Below are positions 1-6,654 of a stretch of 10,630 bases of DNA, one piece after another. The notes beneath the pieces were generated by a model. It was not told the DNA's origin and did not search any database. It saw only the letters and a list, made by a program, of their open reading frames with translations. Made by a program: the position numbers and the translations under genes. The number at the start of each line of letters is the position of its first letter. Position 1 is the first letter of the stretch. This stretch comes from JAZGHN01 sp964496725. GTDB lineage: Bacteria; Chloroflexota; Dehalococcoidia; Dehalococcoidales; E44-bin46. The stretch is from assembly GCA_964496725.1 (NCBI GenBank), contig CAZCAS010000041.1, positions 1 through 10,630 of the forward strand, written 5' to 3'.

Positions 1-10
1 GGGGGAACAA

Positions 11-577
11 TTGAAAATCTTGGCGTTGGTTGGAAGTCCCAGACAGGGAGGCAATACTGATTTCCTCACCGACCAAGCTCTTGAGGGAGCAGCCAATTTG
101 GGGGCACAGACAGAAAAGATAGTGCTAAGCAAATATAAGGTGAATCCATGCCTCGGGCACGATGAGTGTTCTTCTTTTGACCGTTGCACCCAGAGGGACG
201 ACATGCTATGGATTCTAGATAAGTTCTGTAAGGCGGACGGAGTTATTCTGGCAACGCCAGTTTACTACTACACCGTTTCCGCTCAGTTAAAGACTTTCAT
301 GGACCGTAACTATTTTCTGTATACGCGCAACCAAAAATCTCGAGCAAGGGCTGTGGGCATCATAATTGTAGCTGAGATAGATGGTATCAAGGATACAGCA
401 CACACCCTGAAGAGGTTCATAAACGAATCCTTCAGCGTTGCAAAAGATAGAATACTTGAGGTGCATGGTTATGCCAGCAGGCTTGGTGAGGTAAAGAGCA
501 ATCCGGTTCTAATAGAACAGACTAAAGAGCTGGGCAGGCGAATGGTCAAAATCTTGAAAGCTGACATAGGATGCTAA
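11..577 (+). CDS. Iron-sulfur-flavoprotein-like NADPH-dependent FMN reductase (flavodoxin fold)
   Basis: Predicted cytoplasmic flavoprotein of 188 residues. The N-terminus MKILALVGSPRQGGNTDFL is the phosphate-binding beta1-loop of the NADPH-dependent FMN reductase family (GSPRxxGNT). Residues 80-92 (LATPVYYYTVSAQ) match the second flavin loop, followed by LKTFMDR. Residues 47-59 carry a cysteine cluster just before DDM (C47, H50, C53, C59). This is the place where Isf-type iron-sulfur flavoproteins bind a 4Fe-4S cluster, but the position usually filled by a second cysteine is His50. The start is TTG, chosen because the family begins exactly here and GGGGG lies 5 nt upstream. Electron transfer between ferredoxin or NAD(P)H and an unknown acceptor is inferred from the family. 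It is the only plus-strand gene and converges on the NEW3 gene. The operon partner, if any, lies outside the window to the left. Confidence 0.85.
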   Translation: MKILALVGSPRQGGNTDFLTDQALEGAANLGAQTEKIVLSKYKVNPCLGHDECSSFDRCTQRDDMLWILDKFCKADGVILATPVYYYTVSAQLKTFMDRNYFLYTRNQKSRARAVGIIIVAEIDGIKDTAHTLKRFINESFSVAKDRILEVHGYASRLGEVKSNPVLIEQTKELGRRMVKILKADIGC

Positions 578-976
578 GTAAAGATTGTGTATTGCTCTTT
601 GAGCCAGATTTACAAATAAAAGTCTGCCTTAACAGAAAAAGTAACACTCTAGCGTATTGTTCAGCAATCCATCTAACTTATCCCCCCATGCTGACAAGAC
701 TGGAATTGTTATATGCCAAGGGGGAGCAACTATGCTCCCCCTTGGATACTGTAAAATTATCAGGTCACCACTGCACGAACATGGAGATATCTATCCTCAC
801 CTGCGTACAGTCACAATCAACATCGGGACACTTCAATCATACCTTTCCGAGTGGTGATATAGCAATGCGATCAGCATTACGGTGAAGATTTGATAGCCGG
901 GCAACAAAACAAGCTTTCGTGCAATGGTAAATAAACCGAGTATCGTGATGGGTTTCGGCCAAGTTTGTGGTTTTCA
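578..976. other. Convergent intergenic region, no gene seen
   Basis: This 399-base stretch separates the plus-strand flavoprotein from the minus-strand NEW3 gene. Open frames here (571-885 and 657-857, both plus) overlap each other, have no convincing ribosome binding site and resemble no family I know. The only clear structure is the strong hairpin at 716-745. A weak 5-bp hairpin lies at 864-878 (AATGC/GCATT). An 8-bp inverted repeat (TCACCACT at 765-772, AGTGGTGA at 850-857) may be chance. Confidence 0.6.
716..745. terminator. 13-bp perfect hairpin, possible bidirectional transcript end
   Basis: CCAAGGGGGAGCA (716-728) and TGCTCCCCCTTGG (733-745) are exact reverse complements around a 4-nt ACTA loop. 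It lies 138 nt past the flavoprotein stop codon and between two convergent genes, where a terminator is expected. Neither strand has a T-run after the stem. It may therefore act as a U-less terminator or a 3'-end stabiliser rather than a classical intrinsic terminator. Confidence 0.6.
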
Positions 977-2037
977 CTAACGATTGCTTGGCCAAGTCAC
1001 TCCTCTACTGCGTAATCGCCCAAGCAAAACTACCAAGCCAGCGATAACACCTACTGCGATGCCAATGCCACCCCCTCCCTCAGCCCTTGGTGTCTGCACT
1101 GTTATCCTCAGTGTCAGACTGTCAGAACTGTGTTCGCTTTTAGCCTTCACAGTGACCAGATAGTCACCAGGGGTTGTCTCCTTCGCTGGCAATACCACAG
1201 CATCAACCTTCCGTTTAGCATCGGGCTCCAGGGTGTCTATTTTGTCAGGATTGAACGTTATGCTCCAGCCCTCGGGTGTATCTGATGAGAGAACAATATC
1301 TTCAATAGCCCCCGTGCCTGTGTTTCCCAGTAAGATCGAGACATGATTATCCTCTCCAACCTTCGCTTGAGCATTTAGCTGCCCTGTCTCTGTATCCATT
1401 TCAAGCTTATAGCTATGAGTCAATACTGCCGTCAGGTTAGTACTGACCTTAATGCCTCCCGACTCCATATTCAGAGTCATTAAGTACTTGCCTGGCGCCA
1501 GGTTTTGCCCTGCTAACGGAGAGGCTTTCACTATGATCGGTTCGTAGTAAATTTTTTCCCCCCCGAAATCAATGGATGACACTTGTTTCTCAGGGACATC
1601 AGTCCAAACCTCTGCTTTCCATCCCGGAGGAGTGATGACATTCAACTCATACTTCCCAGCATACCCCTCACTGCTAACTTCAATGAAAATTTCAAACTCA
1701 AAGACATCCTCAGTTGTACCCTTAACACTGGGAAACTTGCAGGTGAGCTTAACAGGTGATTCCCCCGAGTCAAGCTGCTTCTCACTTGACAGGGTAGCGC
1801 CGTTACCATTTCCCTCAGCAGCAAGCACGGCTGAGCTTCTGAGTATGCCAGTGAGTGCGAAGAGTAACNNNNNNNNNNNNNNNNNNNNNNNNNNNNNNNN
1901 NNNNNNNNNNNNNNNNNNNNNNNNNNNNNNNNNNNNNNNNNNNNNNNNNNNNNNNNNNNNNNNNNNNNGAGTATGCCAGTGAGTGCGAAGAGTAACGCAA
2001 AGCAAGAAAGACAGCAAGCTATTTTGAGACTACCCAT
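977..2037 (-). CDS. Exported, membrane-anchored NEW3-domain protein, split in the assembly by a 100-N gap
   Basis: Collapsing the duplicated 28 bases and the 100 N around 1841-1996 gives one 310-residue protein with start ATG at 2037 and stop at 977. Residues 1-30 form a signal peptide (Lys5, hydrophobic 6-22, likely cleavage after AVLA). Residues about 54-165 and 166-272 are two beta-sandwich Ig-like units. The second (GNTGTGAIEDIVLSSDTPEGW, then TLEPDAKRKV, then PGDYLVTVKAKS) is a typical NEW3 domain as in COG1470-type membrane proteins. A Gly-rich hinge (GGGGIG), one membrane helix (about 283-297) and a short RLRSRG basic tail anchor it, so the Ig-like part should face outside. Function is unknown; such domains bind carbohydrate or protein, or act as spacers. 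It starts 45 nt after the dehydrogenase stop with no hairpin between, so co-transcription is likely. The ribosome site is weak (GGTAG). Confidence 0.75.
1841..1868. repeat. 28-bp terminal duplicate, left copy, abutting the N gap
   Basis: These 28 bases (starting GAGTATGCCA, ending AGAGTAAC) are identical to 1969-1996. They directly touch the N run, as expected when two overlapping contig ends were joined by a scaffolder without merging. Confidence 0.9.
1869..1968. other. Assembly gap of exactly 100 N, probably of no real length
   Basis: Exactly 100 N is the usual placeholder for a gap of unknown size. The 28-bp identity of both flanks suggests that the true gap is minus 28 bases. Gap plus one repeat copy is 128 bases, which is not a multiple of 3, and this explains why the NEW3 gene appears in two frames. 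Confidence 0.9.
1969..1996. repeat. 28-bp terminal duplicate, right copy, abutting the N gap
   Basis: Identical to 1841-1868. On the minus strand both copies encode the signal-peptide segment LLFALTGIL. The N-terminal part (MGSLKIACCLSCFA) lies to the right of the gap and the mature part (RSSAVLAAEGNG) to the left. Confidence 0.9.
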
Positions 2038-2082
2038 AAATTATCTACCAGTGCTTGACCATAGCGCTGCTTATTATCACTT

Positions 2083-2877
2083 TCATCCTGGAGCAAATAT
2101 GCCAGATTCTGGCAAAGTGCTGCCGCCGTCAAGGAGAATAGGCGTCCCTGTTATATATTTTGCCTCATCTGAGGCTAAAAATGTCGCTAGCTCTCCAACC
2201 TCTTCTATAGTTCCCAGCCTCCCCATAGGTATCCCCCTCGCCAGATCCTTAAGAGCACTTTGTGGGTCATCCGGGTTGGTTTGTGCTGCCATGCCTCTTA
2301 CCATGTCAGTGTCAATCATTCCAGGACATATAGCATTCACCGTTATCCCATACTTGGCTACTTCAAAAGCAAGCGCTCTGGTAAAACCCCAGATGGCTGC
2401 TTTCGTTGTTGCATACGCAGTTTCGCCGATATCAGCAACCAGTGGTCCGGTAACCGAGGATAGATTTACTATCCTCCCGTATTTCCGCTTCAACATAGTT
2501 GGCAGCACTGCCTTGGTTACTATAAATGTCCCCTTGATATTGACATCGAACATTTTATCTCGAACTTCGTCTGTCATTTCGACAAGCGTCGCCAATTTCA
2601 ATACCCCAGCGTTATTAACCAGTATATCTATCTTACCAAACTGCTCTAACACCTTCTCTACCATCCGATTAACCTCAGCCGATTTGGTGATATCCACTTT
2701 GAAAGAAACAGCCTTATAGCCATCATCACTGATACTTTTCGCGGTCTTGTGAACTAAATCTAAAACATCAGCCAGCACAACGGTAGCCCCCTCTTTCGCC
2801 ATTACCCTTGCCACCCCTTCGCCATTTCCTCTGGCAGCCCCTGTTACGATTGCTACTTTGCCGTCTAACTTCCCCAT
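2083..2877 (-). CDS. UcpA-like short-chain dehydrogenase/reductase (SDR)
   Basis: Predicted cytoplasmic NAD(P)-dependent oxidoreductase of 264 residues, full length for a classical SDR. Visible motifs are the Rossmann loop TGAARGNG (12-19, with Asn18 where Ile is usual), Asp37 after beta2 (favours NAD over NADP), NNAG (88-91), Asn113, Ser141, and YATTK with catalytic Tyr155 and Lys159. The C-terminal half, including VNAICPG, NPDDPQSALKDLA, GRLGTIEEVGELATFLASDE and DGGSTLPES, closely follows what I recall of E. coli UcpA, so UcpA-like is a strong subfamily call. The substrate is unknown. The start has AAGGAG 8 nt upstream. It lies 136 nt after dctM with a 13-bp hairpin between, so it may be co-transcribed with the TRAP genes at a lower level and could act on the imported compound; this is inference. 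Confidence 0.92.
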   Translation of the reverse strand: MGKLDGKVAIVTGAARGNGEGVARVMAKEGATVVLADVLDLVHKTAKSISDDGYKAVSFKVDITKSAEVNRMVEKVLEQFGKIDILVNNAGVLKLATLVEMTDEVRDKMFDVNIKGTFIVTKAVLPTMLKRKYGRIVNLSSVTGPLVADIGETAYATTKAAIWGFTRALAFEVAKYGITVNAICPGMIDTDMVRGMAAQTNPDDPQSALKDLARGIPMGRLGTIEEVGELATFLASDEAKYITGTPILLDGGSTLPESGIFAPG

Positions 2878-2961
2878 TCGCTTTACTCCTTTCTTTTAGC
2901 GCCGTATATCGCTGGAGAAAACAGGTTCAATTTGTCGGCTGGTGTCATCGTTACACATCTT

Positions 2962-2994
2962 TGGTGCTGGCAGAAGAGGAATCTGCCAGCACCA
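2962..2994 (-). terminator. 13-bp perfect hairpin between dctM and the SDR gene
   Basis: TGGTGCTGGCAGA (2962-2974) pairs exactly with TCTGCCAGCACCA (2982-2994) around a 7-nt loop. It starts 19 nt past the dctM stop. On the minus strand the stem is followed by AAGATG, with no U-tract, so a transcript-stabilising or partially terminating element is as likely as a full terminator. Confidence 0.6.
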
Positions 2995-3013
2995 GTTCTA
3001 TCGCCTCCAGAGT

Positions 3014-4372
3014 TTACTCTCCGAGGGCTCCGCCGCCACCTCCGTACCTCCCCAGACCTCCACCAATGATTTTGTGGGGCAACCATAGGGCTAATTGCGG
3101 GAATTTGATTATTAAAGCCAAGCAGATAGCCTGAATTGCCACAAAGGGTAAAACCGAACGGTAGATATCACCCATTGTTATCCCTGAGTCTTTGGGAACA
3201 ACCCCTTTTATAAGGAACAAGCAGTAGCCGAAGGGTGGGGTTAGATAAGCCATCTCACAGGTGATAACATAGAGAACACCAAACCACACCCGGTCAAGTC
3301 CCAACTGTGCTATTATGGGGAGATAAAGGGGTGCCACGATAAGAAGCATGGCAGTATCATCCAGGAATGTGCCCATCCCTATGAAAGTAAGCATCATTAG
3401 AATGATTACCTTCGTTGGGTCAACTAGATTCAAGAAGAATGGCTCAATCACCTTTATTGCCCCTAGACCATCGTAGACGGCAGAAAAGAGGAAGGCGGCG
3501 ATAAGAATCCACAGAAAGAGACAGGAGACCCTCAAGCCTTCATCCATGGAGTCGCTGATAAGTTGCCAATTTAGTCTCCGGTAGAGGGCTGCAGCTCCTA
3601 TGGCGCATGCAGCTCCTACGGCGGCAGATTCCATTACTGTAGTTACTCCCATGATATACAGGCCAAGAACTAAAAAGATAATGATTATCGGTGCTATTCC
3701 AGCCTTTACGGAAGCCCATTTATCTTGCCAGGTGAATTGCTCTGTAGCGGGAGGACCTAGACTTGGGTTCAGCCGGCATCTGATACCAATATAGGCAGCA
3801 TACATGGCGGCTAGGATGAAACCAGGTATCATACCAGCAAAGAACAGATGCCCGATGGAAACCCTGGCTATTACTCCGTAGAGGATGAAAACTATGCTGG
3901 GCGGAATGAGGAAACCAAGAGCCCCACCTGCTTGGACGACCCCGGTTACCATTCGCTTATCGTACTTTCGCTTGAGCATGGATGGCAGGGCGATAATCCC
4001 GTTGGTTACCGTAGCAGCGGTGGCTCCACCAACCATACACGCTATAAGGGCACTAATACCTACAGTCCCTATAGCTAGCCCGCCAGGAACTTTGGCAAGC
4101 CACCTGTATACCATCTCAAAAAGGGCATCAGCTAACCCTGACCTTGAGAGAACAAGCCCCATAAAGACAAACAATGGGATAGCTAGGAGGGGATACCACT
4201 TAACAAAGCAGAAGGTGGAGTAGAATGCCATATCCATACCGCCCCTGCCCCACAGAATAACAGCGAAGGTGGCACCAATGGCACCTACAGCCACGAAGAT
4301 ATAGCGCCCGGTAAAAAGTAATAGCCCCATAGAGAGAAACATAAACATGGCGATGAGAAAATGTGAACTCAT
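3014..4372 (-). CDS. dctM: TRAP transporter large permease, DctM family
   Basis: Integral membrane protein of 452 residues, usual size for the 12-helix DctM subunit that carries Na+-driven transport in tripartite TRAP systems. Many hydrophobic helices are visible. The family signatures are PLFVFMGLVLSRSGLADALF (N-terminal third), the loop GGATAATVTNGIIALPSM with KRKYDKRMVTGVVQAGGALG, and LIPPSIVFILYG. In the second half FIGMGTFLDDTAMLLIVAPL is the matching repeat with the hairpin-loop acidic pair. The C-terminus is a glycine-rich tail (GGGLGRYGGGGGALGE) longer than I would expect, probably disordered. Its ATG overlaps the dctQ stop as ATGA, so translation is coupled. I keep this start because of that overlap; a clear separate ribosome site is not visible. 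Confidence 0.95.
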   Translation of the reverse strand: MSSHFLIAMFMFLSMGLLLFTGRYIFVAVGAIGATFAVILWGRGGMDMAFYSTFCFVKWYPLLAIPLFVFMGLVLSRSGLADALFEMVYRWLAKVPGGLAIGTVGISALIACMVGGATAATVTNGIIALPSMLKRKYDKRMVTGVVQAGGALGFLIPPSIVFILYGVIARVSIGHLFFAGMIPGFILAAMYAAYIGIRCRLNPSLGPPATEQFTWQDKWASVKAGIAPIIIIFLVLGLYIMGVTTVMESAAVGAACAIGAAALYRRLNWQLISDSMDEGLRVSCLFLWILIAAFLFSAVYDGLGAIKVIEPFFLNLVDPTKVIILMMLTFIGMGTFLDDTAMLLIVAPLYLPIIAQLGLDRVWFGVLYVITCEMAYLTPPFGYCLFLIKGVVPKDSGITMGDIYRSVLPFVAIQAICLALIIKFPQLALWLPHKIIGGGLGRYGGGGGALGE

Positions 4373-4890
4373 GGCAAAGGTTTCCCCCTAGCAATAGCGA
4401 TATGCTTGATGAACTCAGAAATCCCTTGGAGTAGCATAAATATAGCTCCTACCACTAGAATGATTTTAATTGGGTACAATGGAGGTCCCCAGCTGCTACC
4501 TGAGTGTTGCCTCATAGCGGTTGAGATTATAGCGTGCTTAGTGCAAGCCCAGAGCACGATGCCAATGTAGATAACAAACAAGAAGAAGAGAGCGGCGTCT
4601 GTAATGGCTCTTCTCCTGGGAGACCAGCGGCTATAAAGGATATCCATTTTCACATGTCCGCCAGTGAGGAGAGTGAACCCACCACCAACAATAAAATAGG
4701 CCCCATAGATAAATATCGCCGTTTCAACCGACCAGATGGTGGTAACATGGAAGGTATGGACGGTATTCCTGGCGCCAGCTTCAATAAGTAAAACGCCCAT
4801 TAGGGCAAAGATAGTGAACCTCCACACCCGCCCCAGCCGCATAGTAAAAGAATCCATTAGCCGCACATAGTTACAAAGTACGCTAGGCAT
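4369..4890 (-). CDS. dctQ: TRAP transporter small permease, DctQ family
   Basis: Four-helix membrane protein of 173 residues that partners DctM and helps dock the binding protein. Hydrophobic segments lie at about residues 24-40, 52-78, 97-118 and 139-158. The DctQ signature is seen at 70-93: FTLLTGGHVKMDILYSRWSP followed by RRRA, the conserved GGHVxxD loop and the basic stretch after helix 2. The start ATG at 4890 has AAGGA 6-7 nt upstream. It follows dctP by 107 nt with a strong hairpin between, the usual order dctP-dctQ-dctM, and overlaps dctM by 4 nt. Confidence 0.92.
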   Translation of the reverse strand: MPSVLCNYVRLMDSFTMRLGRVWRFTIFALMGVLLIEAGARNTVHTFHVTTIWSVETAIFIYGAYFIVGGGFTLLTGGHVKMDILYSRWSPRRRAITDAALFFLFVIYIGIVLWACTKHAIISTAMRQHSGSSWGPPLYPIKIILVVGAIFMLLQGISEFIKHIAIARGKPLP

Positions 4891-4927
4891 TTTCGTTCCT
4901 TGAAATCAATTGCTGGCTCCTCGCAGT

Positions 4928-4968
4928 TTACTCCTCCCCCGGCCCAAAGTCAGCTGGGGGAGGAGTAA
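4928..4968 (-). terminator. 13-bp perfect hairpin between dctP and dctQ
   Basis: TTACTCCTCCCCC (4928-4940) pairs exactly with GGGGGAGGAGTAA (4956-4968), loop 15 nt. No U-tract follows on the minus strand. In binding-protein-dependent operons a stem-loop after the binding-protein gene often protects that mRNA part and limits read-through. This gives more binding protein than permease, and it is the likely role here. Confidence 0.65.
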
Positions 4969-4997
4969 TTCATGCTCAACGAGGAACATTGCGCTGA

Positions 4998-6170
4998 TTA
5001 ATCAAAAATCAGCCCTTCTGTCTTCAACTGGTCCAGTAAATCGTATATCGGTTTGGTATTCAGTGTGTAGGCAGAATGCAGCCACTCCCTTTCTATTAAC
5101 TCAATCTTGTAGTTAAGAAGAATCTTGACGCCTTCAGCACACCTGGGACTGCGCTTGGCTAGTTCATGCCACGCCAGCAGCTCATTCTCGAATAGCTTCT
5201 GAATGCTATCTTGATCAAGGGTGCTGATATTTGACCAGTTGGCGATGTCCTTACTCTGGCCGCTGAACCTCTTGATGAAACACCACTCGCTCATGTGTTC
5301 GGTGGCGTAGTAGATGATTGCCTGTATATCAGGGGGCAGGGAGTCCCACTCAGCTTTATTCATCAATATTGATGAGTTGCAGCAATCAACCAGACAGGGC
5401 ATTACGATATAGGGATAAACCTCATAGAGTTTCATCCCACTGTACTCTGTAGCCCCAGCCCAGAAGAGGGAATCCACGACGCCTGTTTGTGCGGTTGTGT
5501 AGAACTCCTCCACGGGGAAGACTGACGCTGTGATACCAGCTGGAAGGAAAGGAGGAGCCAAGGGTCCGGTGACGTTCATCCTTAACCCCTTGAAATCAGC
5601 ATAGGTATGGATTGGCTTTGTGGAGATTACATTAAAGGGGTCAGTCATGGCATTTCTTATAAAATGAACCCCTATCTCATCATAGGATTCCTTGCACAGC
5701 TTATTAAACCCTCGCTGGGTAAACAGGCTCTGAAATTCGGAAGGGCAGCTGGTTTCAAACGGCATACCGCACTCAAGGTCTGTGAAATCCGTCTCCTTGC
5801 CAGCGGTGGCATACCACCAGCCTATGTCGACGGTTCCTTCTCTGACCGCGGATACCACTTCACCCTCCGGGACAAGCTCCCCCGGCTCATAGACCGTGCC
5901 TGTGATGCGCCCGCCGCTCATATCCTCCATAACTTTAAGGAAGTTTACCCTCATGTCCTCCTCTGTCTCAGGGGCACCAAACGGGCTGGTGATTCTGAAG
6001 TTGTATGTTTCCTCTGCCGCTGCTGGTGCTGCTCCCCCTTCTGGTGGTGCTGCTGATGGAGCAGCTGCTGGTTTCCCCGGCAGACACCCGCTCACCATGG
6101 GTATGACCATTGCCAGCGCCGCCGCCAGGCCAACAGCAATAATCACTGTTCGCAAATGTTTCTTATTCAC
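4998..6170 (-). CDS. dctP: TRAP transporter solute-binding lipoprotein, DctP family
   Basis: Extracytoplasmic substrate-binding protein of 390 residues. Residues 1-28 are a lipoprotein signal with lipobox MVSGC, lipidated Cys29. Residues 31-53 form a Pro/Ala-rich linker. The binding fold follows: FRITSPFGA (58-66), AVREGTVDIGWW (108-119), KPIHTYADFKGLRMNVTG (185-202) and FPVEEFYTTAQTGVVDS (218-234). In most DctP proteins the stretch reads GLKxRV and its Arg clamps the substrate carboxylate. Here it reads G195-L-R-M-N-V, with Asn199 at that place and Arg197 two residues earlier, so ligand geometry may differ. The mature part has eight further cysteines (134, 142, 159, 259, 263, 264, 297, 344), unusually many for an exported protein. 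The start is GTG with an excellent GAGGAGG 5 nt upstream. First gene of the dctPQM operon; the substrate cannot be named. Confidence 0.93.
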   Translation of the reverse strand: MNKKHLRTVIIAVGLAAALAMVIPMVSGCLPGKPAAAPSAAPPEGGAAPAAAEETYNFRITSPFGAPETEEDMRVNFLKVMEDMSGGRITGTVYEPGELVPEGEVVSAVREGTVDIGWWYATAGKETDFTDLECGMPFETSCPSEFQSLFTQRGFNKLCKESYDEIGVHFIRNAMTDPFNVISTKPIHTYADFKGLRMNVTGPLAPPFLPAGITASVFPVEEFYTTAQTGVVDSLFWAGATEYSGMKLYEVYPYIVMPCLVDCCNSSILMNKAEWDSLPPDIQAIIYYATEHMSEWCFIKRFSGQSKDIANWSNISTLDQDSIQKLFENELLAWHELAKRSPRCAEGVKILLNYKIELIEREWLHSAYTLNTKPIYDLLDQLKTEGLIFD

Positions 6171-6265
6171 CTATACCTCCTCTAAAGTTCCTACTTTCAT
6201 AACACCCCCAAATTATTGTTCAGTTCACACGGCATCACCTCTTCTCATTTTATTTTTTTAGTTGC

Positions 6266-6331
6266 TCAAAACTCTAAGTATTTTTTCGCATCCTCGGTGG
6301 CGAATTCCCTTTGCCGCCGGGGGGACGCCAC
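6266..6331 (-). CDS. Possible 21-residue leader peptide upstream of dctP
   Basis: A GTG-started open frame ending about 95 nt before dctP. Its product is short and charged (VASPRRQREF, then ATEDAKKYLEF). GAGGG touches the GTG, too close for a good ribosome site. The frame runs through a GC-rich bulged stem (GGTGGCG 6296-6302, CGCCACC 6326-6332). It could be a regulatory leader or chance. Reported because its composition looks more protein-like than the other frames here. Confidence 0.15.
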   Translation of the reverse strand: MASPRRQREFATEDAKKYLEF

Positions 6332-6365
6332 CCCTCAGCAGCAAAAATAGAAAGGAGATGTTAAG

Positions 6366-6410
6366 TGAAAAGGGAAAGGGCTCAAAAGTGCACCCGAACT
6401 CTGAGCCCTT
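6366..6410 (-). terminator. Intrinsic-terminator-like hairpin in the dctP upstream region
   Basis: On the minus strand AAGGGCTCA pairs with TGAGCCCTT (9 bp; plus coordinates 6402-6410 and 6376-6384) with a 17-nt loop that contains the palindrome GTGCAC. The stem is followed by TTCCCTTTTCACTT, a broken U-rich tail. It lies 240 nt downstream of the 6624-6652 promoter and 200 nt before dctP. It could end a short transcript or act as an attenuator. Confidence 0.45.
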
Positions 6411-6471
6411 CGGTATATCTGCTTGGCTTATCTTCAGGATTAGTTTAGGGTATAAATAGCTACCTAACACG

Positions 6472-6612
6472 CTACCGTTTTCGCTTCCTGAAAGACTTGC
6501 TGCCGCAGGTCTTTTCCTCTTTCGCAAGTGTTTCCGCTCTGCCCAATAGCCTTAAACACTCCTCGCATACGATGCTTGGCTTAACCTGAAACGCTTTGAT
6601 TTCTTGGCCTCG
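6472..6612 (-). other. Short open frame with CxxC motif and basic tail, no clear start
   Basis: A 46-codon open stretch between a TGA (6613-6615) and a TAG (6472-6474). The product reads KPSIVCEECLRLLGRAETLA, then KEEKTCGSKS, then FRKRKR. It has CEEC, a third Cys and a very basic end, which looks like a piece of a small zinc-binding or nucleic-acid-binding protein. No ATG, GTG or TTG is in frame. The nearest ATG (in CACATGACG, just after the promoter) is in another frame. It could be a frameshifted remnant, a gene with an unusual start, or chance inside a non-coding RNA. I do not recognise the family. Confidence 0.25.
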
Positions 6613-6623
6613 TCATGTGCGTT

Positions 6624-6652
6624 ATCCTAATACTAAACACTATTTTTGTCAA
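6624..6652 (-). promoter_or_regulatory. Strong sigma70-type promoter reading toward dctP
   Basis: On the minus strand TTGACA (6647-6652, perfect -35) and TAGGAT (6624-6629, 4 of 6 for -10) are 17 nt apart. The transcript would start near 6617, about 450 nt before the dctP start codon. It is the best promoter I see for the dctPQM operon or for a small RNA upstream of it. Confidence 0.55.
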
Positions 6653-6654
6653 CC

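Noticed and set aside
765..857. 8-bp inverted repeat TCACCACT / AGTGGTGA
   Set aside because: The arms are short and 77 nt apart, so chance is likely and no role can be argued.
571..885. Open frame of 104 codons after the flavoprotein gene
   Set aside because: Its ATG overlaps the flavoprotein stop, but there is no ribosome site, its composition is odd (many Cys, His and Ser), it spans the 13-bp hairpin and it matches no known family.
1841..1996. Repeat-spacer-repeat resembling a minimal CRISPR or a transposon target duplication
   Set aside because: The spacer is exactly 100 N and the repeats lie inside a coding signal peptide, so an assembly artefact explains it.
1973..2719. 248-codon plus-strand open frame
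   Set aside because: It is antisense to the SDR gene, whose motifs are unmistakable; it is a shadow frame.
6491..6514. Plus-strand hairpin of 10 bp (AAAGACTTGC/GCAGGTCTTT, one T-G pair) followed by TCCTCTTT, terminator-like
   Set aside because: No plus-strand gene lies upstream within reach, and it coincides with the minus-strand CxxC frame. It may be a structural element of a minus-strand RNA, but I cannot support it as a terminator.
6258..6527. Minus-strand 89-codon open frame
   Set aside because: It runs through the terminator-like hairpin and the GC-rich stem, has low-complexity composition and resembles no family.
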